This document shows, piece by piece, positions 25,427-34,466 of a DNA stretch of 64,000 bases (within the stretch, counting starts at the first letter, position 1; the number at the start of each line of letters is the position of its first letter). A model generated the notes under the pieces. The model had not been told where the DNA came from and did not search any database. It worked only from the letters and a program-made list of their open reading frames with translations. The DNA lies in the NCBI GenBank assembly GCA_015068985.1, contig SVJL01000002.1, positions 1-64,000 on the forward strand, in the 5' to 3' direction. The position numbers and the translations under genes are program-made. Source of the DNA: Oscillospiraceae bacterium (lineage in GTDB: Bacteria > Bacillota > Clostridia > UMGS1810).

Positions 25427-26678
25427 TTATTCTTTCAATATCCGCACCAAGGGCTTTTAGTTTGTCTACAATATGTTCATAACCTCTGTCAATATGACGA
25501 AGCTGAGATATCTCTGTTTCACCATTGCAGGCAAGGGCAGCAATGACCATGCTTGCTCCGGCTCTCAAATCTGTAGCACAAACACTTGCCGCCTTGAGTG
25601 GATTCCCTCCTTCGATGGTAGCAACTGTGCCGTTAACGCTAACCTTTACTCCCATTTTTTCGAGTTCTGTTATGTATTGAAAACGTGAATCCCAAACACC
25701 CTCAGTAACAACGCTTACACCGTTCACGGTTGAAAGCAAAACAACCATCGGCGGCTGAAGATCGGTTGGAAAACCCGGATAAGGCAAGGTTTTTACTCTT
25801 ATGTTTTTAAGAGGTTTATCGTTTGCCTTAACTCTTATTTCCTCGTCATATTCTTCAACAGTAACACCCATTTCAACAAATTTTGCTGTTATGGAGTCAA
25901 GGTGCTTTGGAATGATATTTTTAATGAGCACATCACCCCTTGTGGCAGCGGCAGCCGCCATATAGGTGCCTGCTTCAATCTGATCGGGAATTATGGAATA
26001 GGTGCCCCCTCTTAACGACTCAACACCATTTATTTTAATAACATCTGTTCCGGCACCGCGAATGTTTGCTCCCATAGAGTTAAGAAAGTTTGCAAGATCA
26101 ACAACGTGAGGCTCTTTTGCACAGTTTTCAAGAACTGTTTTGCCCGGTGCCAAAGTTGCAGCCAAAACGGCATTTATGGTTGCCCCAACACTTACAATGT
26201 CAAAATATACATCACTGCCGCATAGGGCTTCGGCATCTATGTTAACAAAAGTATCGTCGAGTTCTATAGTGCATCCTAATGATTCAAAGCTTTTGAGATG
26301 CTGGTCAATTGGTCTTGTGCCAAAATTGCATCCGCCCGGTGGTGGAACATGAGCTTCGCCAAATCTGCCAATGAGAGCTCCCATAAGATAATAGGAGGCA
26401 CGCATTTTTGCTGCAAGTTCGGGGTCGGCAGTGCAGCAGGTCAGGGTTGTGGCATCGATAGAAACCGTGTTGCAATCGAGCTTTTTAACCTTTGCACCAA
26501 GAGATTGTATCATACTGAGAATGCTGTCTACATCGCTTATATCCGGAATATTTTCTATTACACACTCTCCCTCAACAAGAAGAGCAGCGGGTATTATTGC
26601 AACAGCGGCATTTTTTGCACCGCTGATATGTACTTCGCCGCAAAGCGGCTTACCGCCTTTTATCAGAAATTTGTCCAC
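25419..26678 (-). CDS. murA: UDP-N-acetylglucosamine 1-carboxyvinyltransferase (second copy)
   Basis: This is the second MurA paralogue, 419 residues. The catalytic loop GGCNFGTRPIDQHL keeps the active cysteine at 117 and AKNAA lies at 21-25, so it should be active. The start is GTG at 26678 with AGGAGG upstream. Low-GC Gram-positives often hold two MurA enzymes (MurAA/MurAB or MurA/MurZ). This copy is paired with walJ rather than the division cluster and can be regulated apart from it. Confidence 0.95.
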   Translation of the reverse strand: MDKFLIKGGKPLCGEVHISGAKNAAVAIIPAALLVEGECVIENIPDISDVDSILSMIQSLGAKVKKLDCNTVSIDATTLTCCTADPELAAKMRASYYLMGALIGRFGEAHVPPPGGCNFGTRPIDQHLKSFESLGCTIELDDTFVNIDAEALCGSDVYFDIVSVGATINAVLAATLAPGKTVLENCAKEPHVVDLANFLNSMGANIRGAGTDVIKINGVESLRGGTYSIIPDQIEAGTYMAAAAATRGDVLIKNIIPKHLDSITAKFVEMGVTVEEYDEEIRVKANDKPLKNIRVKTLPYPGFPTDLQPPMVVLLSTVNGVSVVTEGVWDSRFQYITELEKMGVKVSVNGTVATIEGGNPLKAASVCATDLRAGASMVIAALACNGETEISQLRHIDRGYEHIVDKLKALGADIERING

Positions 26679-26708
26679 TTCAAATCCTCCTGATTTGTTT
26701 TCTGTGTA

Positions 26709-27440
26709 TTATTCAGCTTCTTCCCAGTTGTGGTAAATGTTTTGAACATCATCGTTGTCTTCAAGATGTTCGATGAGTTTTTCCATCATAAGAATGTCGT
26801 GTTCGTCGGTGAGCTGGATAGTGTTTTGAGGAATCATTTCAAGCTCTGCAGAAGCAAAGGTGTAGCCCTTGGCTTCAAGTGCATCTCTCACATCACGGAA
26901 CATTTCGGGAGATGTGGCGATTTCGTAAAATTCGTCCTCTGCCGCAAAATCGTCGGCACCGGCATCGAGAGCATCCATAGTTAGCTCGTCTTCGTCTATG
27001 GAATCTGCTTTATTGATTATGATAATACCCTTTTGGTCAAACATCCATGCAACAGAACCGTTGGTGCCAAGGTTGCCGCCAAATTTGTCGAAATAGTGAC
27101 GAAGATCGCCGGCAGTGCGGTTACGGTTGTCGGTAAGAGTTTCAACAATAAGAGCAACACCGCTTGGACCGTAGCCTTCGTAGCTGATGTCTTCGTAATT
27201 GTCCATATTCTGTTCGCCGGCTGCTTTTTTGATTACGCGGGCGATATTATCGTTGGGCATATTAAAAGAACGGGCTTTAGCAATAGCATCTTTGAGTCTG
27301 CCGTTAACCTCAGGATCCGGACCGCCTGATTTTGCGGCAACTGCAATTTCTCTGCCCATTTTGGTGAAAATTTTCGCTTTCTGAGCATCTGATTTTTCTT
27401 TTTTATGCTTAATATTGTTCCATTTGGAATGACCGGACAT
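26709..27440 (-). CDS. yebC: YebC/PmpR family regulatory protein
   Basis: The 243-residue protein starts [14 protein letters not shown] and contains the family core ([24 protein letters not shown] and YEGYGPSG). YebC/TACO1 proteins help ribosomes through proline stretches and some act as transcription regulators. The length and domain order are standard. A strong promoter lies upstream. Confidence 0.95.
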   Translation of the reverse strand: MSGHSKWNNIKHKKEKSDAQKAKIFTKMGREIAVAAKSGGPDPEVNGRLKDAIAKARSFNMPNDNIARVIKKAAGEQNMDNYEDISYEGYGPSGVALIVETLTDNRNRTAGDLRHYFDKFGGNLGTNGSVAWMFDQKGIIIINKADSIDEDELTMDALDAGADDFAAEDEFYEIATSPEMFRDVRDALEAKGYTFASAELEMIPQNTIQLTDEHDILMMEKLIEHLEDNDDVQNIYHNWEEAE

Positions 27441-27498
27441 ATTTTTAACCTCCGTATATATAATTAATTTTAGTTCAGCACATAAAATCGTACAGTAT

Positions 27499-27528
27499 AT
27501 TATATATCACAACAACGTGCTTTGTCAA
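27499..27528 (-). promoter_or_regulatory. Sigma-A promoter of yebC
   Basis: The minus strand shows TTGACA (27523-27528), an 18-bp spacer and TATAAT (27499-27504), about 60 bases ahead of yebC. Confidence 0.82.
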
Positions 27529-27579
27529 TGACTTTTTGTCCAAAATAAAAATATTGCGTGGCAACATCAAAATAGGATA

Positions 27580-28124
27580 GGTTCTGTGAAAGAATAATTT
27601 AATATTTGTCATTCAAGGTTCGTTTAGATTCTTTACGCAACTGGATGAGTCCTTCCTGTTTAAAAATCACTTTTTTCTTTCAATACCGCCGCACACTCAT
27701 TACTCAAATGAAGTGCGGCTTGCACCTTGCAACCGGCAGCGGTGATTGATGTTGCAAGGTGCATATTGGAAAAAAGTAATTTTTAAACCGTACTCATAGG
27801 TTGCTTCAAGAACCCAAACAAACTTTGAGCTTGTGCGAAACATTTAATTCGAGCACTAATCCGCCAACCATATACTTTTTGAAACGGTATTGCTTATCGG
27901 TTTTAAAAAGCAAATTTTTTGCCGAAAATCAATGCAAAATCGATTTTAATTTTGCATTGATTTAAAAAATTCTGTCCGACGGCTGAAAGCCTAGTTTAAT
28001 TTTTGATCGGCAAAAAATGCAGATTTTTAAAATGCCAAAGGCAAGATAAGCACAAATAAGTGGAAAAAAGCATATGGTTGGCGGATTGTTGCAAAACGAT
28101 ATTAAATTATTCCTTCATAACACC
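27580..28124. repeat. Composite branched palindromic element (545 bp)
   Basis: This fills most of the 714-bp yebC-hydrolase gap and has no supported ORF. Its ends (27580-27605 and 28099-28124) are 26-bp inverted repeats with about four mismatches. Inside, module A (27614-27827) has imperfect 28-bp arms, a 20-bp stem with one mismatch (27658-27677 with 27769-27788) and two inner hairpins (27688-27694/27713-27719 and 27721-27733/27751-27763). Module B (27858-28087) has perfect 16-bp arms enclosing the repeat shared with 1-194. It resembles a MITE-like element or a large structured RNA. Confidence 0.8.
27894..28083. repeat. Branched inverted-repeat element, copy 2
   Basis: This segment matches positions 1-194. 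The long stem (12 bp) and both inner hairpins are preserved, although the hairpin loops and the base of the small GGCT/AGCC hairpin have changed. It is the core of module B in the composite element. Confidence 0.85.
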
Positions 28125-28154
28125 TGTGATATAACAATATTGACACACAATATT

Positions 28155-28922
28155 TTATTTACTTTCATTTTCTTTAGCAATAATGTTTTCCAGACGTTCT
28201 TTGCAGGAATTTAAGAATTTGAGCCAAAGGGATGAATCTAAAAACAGATTTTCGCCTGTTTTTAAAAGATGTTTGCCTTTACCCTCGGTGTCATTATTCC
28301 AAGTGTGATTACCAATGAATATGTCGACCTTTTCTTTTGAGAGCTTTTCAAGCGATGCAAAATATGCCTCACGGCAACCTTCAAAATCGTAACGTGCAGG
28401 AACAAGAGTGTTGGCTCCTGCTCCGCCAAATGAACCCACTCTATACACATTGGAACCAATATTTGAATCGAAGAAGAAAGAAATTGTTCCGGCTGTGTGA
28501 CCCGGTGTAAGCATAAAGTCTATTTTGGTGTTGCCAAGAGAAAGAGAGTCGCCATCCTTTATGAGAATATCGGCTTCAAAATGTTTTTTTGCATTTTCAT
28601 AATCGGGCTCACCAATAAGAGTTTTGGCACCGGAAAGCCCTGCCAACGGAGCTGTTGCAGCAGCGTGGTCGCCGTGCCAGTGGGTGTTGATTATGTATTT
28701 AATGTCTTTTGGATCAAACCCCAAAGCACGAATCGAATCTACCACAAGATAAAGGGTTTCGGCATAGCCTGTGTCGATAAGAATGAGGCCGTCGCCTGTG
28801 TCTATCAGGTGCGATGATGCCTGATATGTGCCAACAAAATACAAATTGTCGGTTATGGCAAAGGGTTCTACCCTGCCGTCCCACACATTTTTTATTTCTC
28901 TGGATGCAGTTTGTCTGAACAT
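28155..28922 (-). CDS. MBL-fold metallo-hydrolase
   Basis: The 255-residue protein has the zinc motif THWHGDHAA (HxHxDH, about 79-87), TPGHTAG with the third histidine and GNHTWNN near the end. The glycine-rich N-terminal strands (LIDTGDGLILIDTG) and a YFVG start resemble the subclass B3 and AHL-lactonase-like branch. No signal peptide is visible, so it is probably cytosolic. Two earlier ATG codons overlap the ribosome-binding site AAAGG, so the third is preferred. Substrate unknown. It is monocistronic behind the repeat region. Confidence 0.82.
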   Translation of the reverse strand: MFRQTASREIKNVWDGRVEPFAITDNLYFVGTYQASSHLIDTGDGLILIDTGYAETLYLVVDSIRALGFDPKDIKYIINTHWHGDHAAATAPLAGLSGAKTLIGEPDYENAKKHFEADILIKDGDSLSLGNTKIDFMLTPGHTAGTISFFFDSNIGSNVYRVGSFGGAGANTLVPARYDFEGCREAYFASLEKLSKEKVDIFIGNHTWNNDTEGKGKHLLKTGENLFLDSSLWLKFLNSCKERLENIIAKENESK

Positions 28923-28991
28923 TTTCATCATCCTTTCAAGTTTTTCAATGGCTATATTTTACCACAAAAAAAGTCTTGATTCAACAGTATA

Positions 28992-30371
28992 TTATATCAT
29001 TTTATATGGATTTAGAAGCACGTCAAGTTCTTCGTCTGAAACAAGATTCTCAGAAATAATAATATCACGGATTTTCTTTCCCTCTTTAAGAGCTCTTTTT
29101 GCAATGTTTGAAGCTTCGGTATAACCAATGCTTGGACATAGAGCTGTTATGATGCCAATGCTGCGTTCAACATCATCCTGACACTTTCCAATATTTACCG
29201 TAATACCATCTATACATCCGCTTATAAATCCGCGGATACCGTTGGTGAGAGTGTCGAGTGATTGAAAAAGACAATAGAAAATTACCGGTTCAAATGCATT
29301 GAGTTCAAGCTGGCCCGCCTCTGCTGCGTGGGTTATGGTGGTGTCGTTACCAATAACATTGAATGCAATCTGATTCATAACCTCCGGTATAACCGGATTG
29401 ATTTTGCCGGGCATAATTGATGAACCGTTTTGCATGGCGGGTATATTTATTTCATTAAATCCTGTTCGTGGCCCCGATGACATAAGTCTTATGTCATTAG
29501 ATATTTTTGAAACTGTTGTGGCACAGGATTTTATTATGCCCGACACGTACACAAAAGAGTCGAGATTTTGAGTTGCGTCAACGAGGTCTTTTGCCTGATG
29601 AAGTTTTAGTCCGGTGATTTTGGATATCTGAGGAACAATCTGCTTTATATAGGTCTGATCGGCGTTAATGCCTGTGCCTATCGCAGTACCGCCCATATTG
29701 AGCTTAGACATTTCATCTATTGCAATTTTAAAGCGATTTATGTCTCTCTCAACAGCCGAAGCATAGGCTCCGAAAAGCTGACCGAAGCTTATGGGAACTG
29801 CATCCTGCATCTCTGTGCGTCCCATTTTTATTATATCATTAAATTGCTCCGACTTCTTTACAAATGCAGTGTGCAAATCGTGCAGAACACCCATAGCATT
29901 TTTCAGCAAGCGTATTAATGCAATTTTGCCCGCACTTGGATAAACATCATTGGTGGACTGACCGCAATTAACGTGGTCGTTGGGGTGAACAACAGTGTAG
30001 TTGCCCTTTTGCCCGCCAAGGATTTCGATTGCACGGTTTGCAATAACTTCGTTTGCATTCATATTAAGAGATGTGCCGGCACCGCCCTGAAGAGCATCAA
30101 CAATAAATGAGTCGCTATAGTCTCCGTCTAATATTTCTTTACAAGCCTCTATTATGGCATCGGCAACAGAAGAGTCAATCACGCCCGCATCCCGATTGGT
30201 TATGGCAGCTGCAAGCTTAATTTCAACAATGCTTTTCACAAACTCAGGATGAGTTTTTTCACGCGTAATCTTAAAATTTTCTGACGCACGGAGAGTCTGA
30301 ACGCCATAATACGCATCTGCCGGAACCTGTTTTTTTCCAATTGAATCTTGTTCTTCTCTGTAGTTTATCAT
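28992..30371 (-). CDS. aspA: Aspartate ammonia-lyase (aspartase)
   Basis: The start at 30371 has GGAGG nine bases upstream and gives 459 residues, normal for the fumarase/aspartase superfamily; the longer frame is unsupported. The superfamily signature GSSIMPGKINPV is present, with QGGAGTSLNMNANEVIANRA and TEMQDA. These segments favour aspartase over fumarase C. It converts L-aspartate to fumarate and ammonia. It is divergently transcribed from a LysR regulator across a palindromic double promoter, so control by that regulator and by a metabolite is likely. Confidence 0.9.
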   Translation of the reverse strand: MINYREEQDSIGKKQVPADAYYGVQTLRASENFKITREKTHPEFVKSIVEIKLAAAITNRDAGVIDSSVADAIIEACKEILDGDYSDSFIVDALQGGAGTSLNMNANEVIANRAIEILGGQKGNYTVVHPNDHVNCGQSTNDVYPSAGKIALIRLLKNAMGVLHDLHTAFVKKSEQFNDIIKMGRTEMQDAVPISFGQLFGAYASAVERDINRFKIAIDEMSKLNMGGTAIGTGINADQTYIKQIVPQISKITGLKLHQAKDLVDATQNLDSFVYVSGIIKSCATTVSKISNDIRLMSSGPRTGFNEINIPAMQNGSSIMPGKINPVIPEVMNQIAFNVIGNDTTITHAAEAGQLELNAFEPVIFYCLFQSLDTLTNGIRGFISGCIDGITVNIGKCQDDVERSIGIITALCPSIGYTEASNIAKRALKEGKKIRDIIISENLVSDEELDVLLNPYKMI

Positions 30372-30408
30372 ACTTTTGCGCCTCCAAAACAATATTTTTT
30401 CTGACAGC

Positions 30409-30440
30409 TTGATTATATAGCACATTAGTGATATAATCAA
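30409..30440. promoter_or_regulatory. Overlapping divergent promoters in a 32-bp palindrome (aspA/lysR)
   Basis: On the plus strand TTGATT (30409-30414) and TATAAT (30432-30437) have a 17-bp spacer. On the minus strand TTGATT (30435-30440) and TATAAT (30412-30417) also have 17 bp. Each -35 box overlaps the other strand's -10 box because the arms are complementary. Only one polymerase can occupy the site at a time. The central ATAT-N-ATAT symmetry could serve the LysR protein. Confidence 0.75.
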
Positions 30441-30490
30441 ATACATATTACAATATAAATATCATAGTTTCAGAGTTATAGGAGGGACAA

Positions 30491-31423
30491 ATGTTTACCA
30501 ACAAAGAATATGTTTTAGCTATATATAGAGAAGGCAGCTTCTCAAAAGCTGCCCAAAGACTATATATATCTCAGCCATCACTGAGTGCATCAATAAAACG
30601 AATAGAGAGCAAATTAACCATGCCAATTTTCAATCGTGCTACTACTCCCGTGTCTCTCACTCCCATAGGAGAAGAATATGTTAAATACGCATTAGACATA
30701 GAAGAAAAAGAAAGAGACTTTGAAAGATATCTCTCAGACCGTACCTCTCTCCTTTCCGGCAATATCACAATTGGCGGAAGCAGTTTGTTTTCTTCATTTC
30801 TCTTGCCACAGCTTATTTCTGATTTCAATAAAAAATATCCTAAAATAAACTTTGAGATTTCTGAGGGTAACACCAAGGATTTGATGAACAAAATCACAGA
30901 CGGCAGTCTTGACCTTATAATCGACAACGCCATAATCGATGACGATTCTCTTACCTCTGCCGTATACACATCAGAAATAATGCTGATTGCAGTGCCCGAG
31001 AATTTTAAAATCAACAAAAGGCTTGCTCCCTGGAGCCTCAGTGCAAGGGATATCAAAAACGAAATGCATTATTCTAAAAAATACAACGTTGCGTTGGAAC
31101 TATTCAAAGACGAGCCTTTTATATTCTTAAATCCCGAAAACGACACCGGCAGACGTGCGGAGCTACTCTTTAAAAAACACGGCATATCTCCGGATGTTAA
31201 GTTCTATCTGGATCAGCAGGTTACAGCATACAACATATCGGGTTCGGGAATGGGCATCTCGTTTGTGAGTGACACTTTAATAAAATATATTGATGCCGAA
31301 CCTTCTCTTTGCTACTATCGGCTTTCTGACGAAGAGATTACACGAAAAATATATTTTTACAGAAAAAATCAACACTATTTTTCACTTGCGTGCCAAAAAT
31401 TCATTGAACACAGCATTAATTAG
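30491..31423 (+). CDS. LysR-family transcriptional regulator
   Basis: The 310-residue protein has the N-terminal winged helix-turn-helix (about 3-62, with SFSKAAQRLYISQPSLSASI) and a type-2 periplasmic-binding-like effector domain (about 88-305). GGAGGG lies close upstream of the ATG. It is divergent from aspA, the usual arrangement for a LysR regulator and its target, so it may sense aspartate, fumarate or ammonia status. Its 3' end overlaps the convergent SGNH hydrolase gene by 8 bp. Confidence 0.93.
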   Translation: MFTNKEYVLAIYREGSFSKAAQRLYISQPSLSASIKRIESKLTMPIFNRATTPVSLTPIGEEYVKYALDIEEKERDFERYLSDRTSLLSGNITIGGSSLFSSFLLPQLISDFNKKYPKINFEISEGNTKDLMNKITDGSLDLIIDNAIIDDDSLTSAVYTSEIMLIAVPENFKINKRLAPWSLSARDIKNEMHYSKKYNVALELFKDEPFIFLNPENDTGRRAELLFKKHGISPDVKFYLDQQVTAYNISGSGMGISFVSDTLIKYIDAEPSLCYYRLSDEEITRKIYFYRKNQHYFSLACQKFIEHSIN

Positions 31424-32147
31424 CATCATACATAGTGCCGGAAGTTTTTTGCTTAACTTCATCGTCATCTTTGAATATTATCTCAAACAGACTGTTTGCA
31501 AAAAGCTCGTGCATTTCTTTTATTGGGTGGTTCACTCTGTTTGCCAAAAGCTTTGTTGTGTCGGTTGTTTTGCTTAGTTCTTTCCATTTCAAATAGCAAT
31601 CAGCGACCGAAACGCCCATCTCTTTTGCAAGCTCAACTGCCGACTTCATATACAAATCCATTTTCCCATCATTCTGATAAGCGGCAGTTGTGGCAGCGTA
31701 TTCTTTGTGGATTTCGGCAGTGTCTTCCGCAACATACGTATTGAGCATATTTGGCGTCATAAATATAACATCTGTTCCAAAATCTATACATTTTTGAAAA
31801 ATAATGCGTAGAGAAGACAAATATTCTTCAAGCTCTCGATTAACATCATTAAGACCAAAACACACAATAACAAGGTCGGGATTATGAGCAAAAACGTGTT
31901 TGTCCATTCTGTCAAGAGAGGCAAACGCAGTGATGCCTCCAATTCCGGCATTAATCACATTAACGGGCACATAGCTCCTTTTTGCGTTGATTTTTTGCTT
32001 GAGGAGATTCCAGAACACCGTTTCATAGTTAATTTCTCCTGAAGCAAGGGCACCATGGGTAACACTGTCGCCAAAGGCAACAATCGTGATTGGGCCGTTT
32101 TCAACAAGACCGTCATAATCCAAATTAATTTTATCTTTGATGTGCAT
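31416..32147 (-). CDS. SGNH/GDSL-family hydrolase
   Basis: The 243-residue protein shows the SGNH blocks: GDSVTHG (about 26-32, nucleophilic serine), a glycine in GIGG (about 68-71), GLND (about 98-101) and a C-terminal NHP that gives the catalytic histidine. Enzymes of this fold act as esterases, carbohydrate deacetylases or lysophospholipases. There is no signal peptide, so it is probably cytosolic. A GGAGG ribosome-binding site lies before the ATG. The substrate is unknown. Confidence 0.87.
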   Translation of the reverse strand: MHIKDKINLDYDGLVENGPITIVAFGDSVTHGALASGEINYETVFWNLLKQKINAKRSYVPVNVINAGIGGITAFASLDRMDKHVFAHNPDLVIVCFGLNDVNRELEEYLSSLRIIFQKCIDFGTDVIFMTPNMLNTYVAEDTAEIHKEYAATTAAYQNDGKMDLYMKSAVELAKEMGVSVADCYLKWKELSKTTDTTKLLANRVNHPIKEMHELFANSLFEIIFKDDDEVKQKTSGTMYDAN

Positions 32148-32373
32148 ATAATTATCCTCCCGAAAGTGGTCATTTTCAACATATTATATCACAAATTTTC
32201 ACACGGGGCAATGTGATTTGATGCCGAATAACAGATTAATGCAAAATATCAAAAATCTCAACAGAGATTTATATCAATAAAAAAAGCAGGCTGAGCCTAC
32301 ACCCTTGTCGCGAGCCGAATTTGATTAACACCCATTCTCGCGAACTAAATTCAGTGCAAATTCCTATACAGTG

Positions 32374-32413
32374 AAAAAAGACATTTTTTCATTGTCGAAA
32401 AATGTCTTTTTTT
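32374..32413 (-). terminator. Terminator after tRNA-Arg
   Basis: GACATTTTT (32380-32388) pairs with AAAAATGTC (32398-32406), with A and T runs outside extending the stem. It follows the tRNA by one base on the minus strand. Confidence 0.82.
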
Positions 32414-32414
32414 A

Positions 32415-32488
32415 TACGCTTGATGCGATTCGAACGCACGGCCTTCAGAGTCGGAGTCTGACGCTCTATCCAACTGAGCTACAAGCGC
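32415..32488 (-). tRNA. tRNA-Arg (anticodon CCG)
   Basis: A full cloverleaf reads on the minus strand: acceptor arm GCGCTTG with CAAGCGT (one G-U at the first pair), D-stem GCTC/GAGC, anticodon stem TCAGA/TCTGA with loop CTCCGAC, and a T-arm with GTTCGAATC. The anticodon CCG decodes CGG (arginine). The 3' CCA is not encoded. It stands alone with its own terminator. Confidence 0.93.
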
Positions 32489-32526
32489 AAATGTAATATT
32501 CAAAAAGTTTTATGTTTGATAAAAGG

Positions 32527-32663
32527 TAAATTATTGTTTGATGACGAATTGTTAAAGAGGCTTGTAGGGAATGACCTATGTGTCATTCCGAAACGGAACG
32601 CCACGTAGGGCGTTCCCTACAACGCATTTACAAAATTCCATCTCACCTATAAACAATAATTTA
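32527..32663. repeat. TIR-bounded intergenic element 1
   Basis: The ends TAAATTATTGTTT (32527-32539) and AAACAATAATTTA (32651-32663) are perfect inverted repeats. Between them lie short GC-rich palindromes with the recurrent word CCCTACAA. No ORF. It lies between the tRNA and the end of tmk. Confidence 0.8.
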
Positions 32664-32688
32664 TAATATTTGGATTATGTAATAGTGT

Positions 32689-33372
32689 TTAATCAATGAT
32701 TTGCTTAACATTTTCTATGATTTCATCAGATATATCATCAATTGAACGCACAACACCGTCTTTTGCACAATGAACTATGTTCCACTTATATTTTTCTGCC
32801 ACGAAAACAGCATTGTTATATGACTGACGAAGATATTCTTCATTACTTTCGTGAATATCTTTAACGTCGGAATTGTTAATTTTGTTTGCCCTGTTTGCCA
32901 TGAGCTGACGGGCATTTTCGACAGGCATATCAAGAAATACAACCATATCAGGCTCAGGGAGCGACAGTTTGGTGTATTCAAGGTCGTAGAGCCAATCGAG
33001 AAACTCCGATTTCTGGTTCAGATCCGATATTTTAGATGCCTGATGCACCATGTTGGAAGTTGTGTAGCGATCGGCAATAACAACATTTCCATTAGAAAAA
33101 AGCTCTTTCCACGTGGCTTTGACCGAAGCAAAGCGATCAACAGCAAAAAGCATCGATGCAGCATAGGGGCTTACTGCATTTGGATCGGTTCCAAAGTCAC
33201 CATTCAAATACATTTTCACAACAGAAGAGCTTTCGCTGCCATAGTTCGGAAACTCAACCGACACAACTTTTTTGCCCATAGAACCAAGCCTTTTTTTCAA
33301 AAGCTCAGACTGAGTTGCCTTTCCGCTTGAATCAACACCCTCTATAACAATAAGCTTAAAATCTTTGTTCAT
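32689..33372 (-). CDS. tmk: Thymidylate kinase-like protein
   Basis: The 227-residue protein phosphorylates dTMP to dTDP. The P-loop EGVDSSGKATQ (11-21) differs from the usual GAGKTT form, with SS and A in place of GA and T, a variant found in an anaerobe branch of the family. The DRY motif appears as DRYTTSN (about 96-102), and VFLDMPVENA follows. It lies 6 bp downstream of thyX, forming a compact thymidylate unit. Confidence 0.88.
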   Translation of the reverse strand: MNKDFKLIVIEGVDSSGKATQSELLKKRLGSMGKKVVSVEFPNYGSESSSVVKMYLNGDFGTDPNAVSPYAASMLFAVDRFASVKATWKELFSNGNVVIADRYTTSNMVHQASKISDLNQKSEFLDWLYDLEYTKLSLPEPDMVVFLDMPVENARQLMANRANKINNSDVKDIHESNEEYLRQSYNNAVFVAEKYKWNIVHCAKDGVVRSIDDISDEIIENVKQIID

Positions 33373-33378
33373 AATAAA

Positions 33379-34137
33379 TCAACTCTCAAGAAATATTTTT
33401 CTTTTCTCCTGCATTTTTCCGCAAGACATTTTCCCCTCGGGGCACGGACCGCTCACGCATCTTGGGCCTGTAACTCTGAAAATGGTGGGGCAAACCTCTT
33501 TTACCAAACGAAGCATCTCGCAGGCGAGGTCTCTAATTTCCCACTGTGCTCTTTCGCAACAACGGTGATGAAAGAAATTGATAAGACTACGTGCATTAAA
33601 GGTTGCAATCATTTTTGTTTCGCAAGCGTTGGGCAAAACATAGCGTGCATCTTCAATGGCTTTTTTCTCTGCCTGAGTTTTTGCCTTTTTCTCGTCCATT
33701 CCATCTGCCAAAAAAGCTTTATAGTGTTTTTCTTGCAAAATTGCTGTGAGCTCGTTATAGGTTTTTTCGTCATCTTCCATAGCTTTAACAAAAATAGCCT
33801 TGGCTTTTTCGTCGGCTTCAATTTCTTTTGGGATTATGTATTCAAACTGTCCTTCATTAACATAACGCTGAGATTTCACGCTATAGGAAGCAATGCGGTG
33901 ACGAGTGATCTGAGCAAGCAGGCTTCTGGATACACCTTCTATACCAAAGGTGAAAATGATGTGCTCAATAGGACTTTCGTGACCAAGACTCATAAGACGG
34001 TCGATAAAGCTGATTGTTTTTTCACGGTCGAGGCCATTTAAGATGCCGTCAATTTCGGACGAAGAGTAACAAAGCTTGGCCGCTGCCGCAACTATTTTTT
34101 CACAATCGGGATTGTATTGAAGCAATTCAACATTCAT
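33379..34137 (-). CDS. thyX: Flavin-dependent thymidylate synthase ThyX
   Basis: ThyX makes dTMP from dUMP using FAD and methylene-tetrahydrofolate. The 252-residue protein carries the ThyX motif from R79-H80-R81 through S84 and S89-Q-R91-Y, plus HESPIEH and the C-terminal FFHHRCCERAQWEIRDLA helix region. An AAAGGA ribosome-binding site precedes the ATG. An extra charged helical insert (about 105-160) is seen in clostridial forms. It pairs with tmk downstream. Confidence 0.95.
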   Translation of the reverse strand: MNVELLQYNPDCEKIVAAAAKLCYSSSEIDGILNGLDREKTISFIDRLMSLGHESPIEHIIFTFGIEGVSRSLLAQITRHRIASYSVKSQRYVNEGQFEYIIPKEIEADEKAKAIFVKAMEDDEKTYNELTAILQEKHYKAFLADGMDEKKAKTQAEKKAIEDARYVLPNACETKMIATFNARSLINFFHHRCCERAQWEIRDLACEMLRLVKEVCPTIFRVTGPRCVSGPCPEGKMSCGKMQEKRKIFLES

Positions 34138-34180
34138 AATTACATTATCCTTTCGTTTATATATTTCGAGAGCGAACTAT

Positions 34181-34426
34181 TATAAATTATTGTTTATAGG
34201 TGAGATGGAACTAGGCTAATGTGTTGTAGGGACCGGCCTCTGGACGGTCCGTAAGAAATGCAGGCGGTCCGTCGAGGACGCCGGACCCTACAAACGATGG
34301 GCTTAATTTGTGAGTTGTAGGGGTCGATGCCCACATCGACCCGTTTGATGACATAATGGCGGGCGGATGTGGGCATCCGCCCCTACAAATCCAATAGCCT
34401 AGGCTCTTCGCTAAACAATAATTTAT
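34181..34426. repeat. TIR-bounded intergenic element 2
   Basis: TATAAATTATTGTTTA (34181-34196) is the inverse of TAAACAATAATTTAT (34412-34426). The interior holds three GC-rich palindromic modules ending in CCTACAA, including one built on GCGGATGTGGGCATCCGC. The 329-bp gap between thyX and the glycosyltransferase contains nothing else. Confidence 0.82.
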
Positions 34427-34466
34427 CTTGTAATTAAAGCTCAAGTTCTGATTACTCTTTCGGCTA

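Noticed and set aside
34194-34444. Short minus-strand ORFs in the thyX-glycosyltransferase gap
   Set aside because: They run through the palindromic repeat modules and have no ribosome-binding sites.
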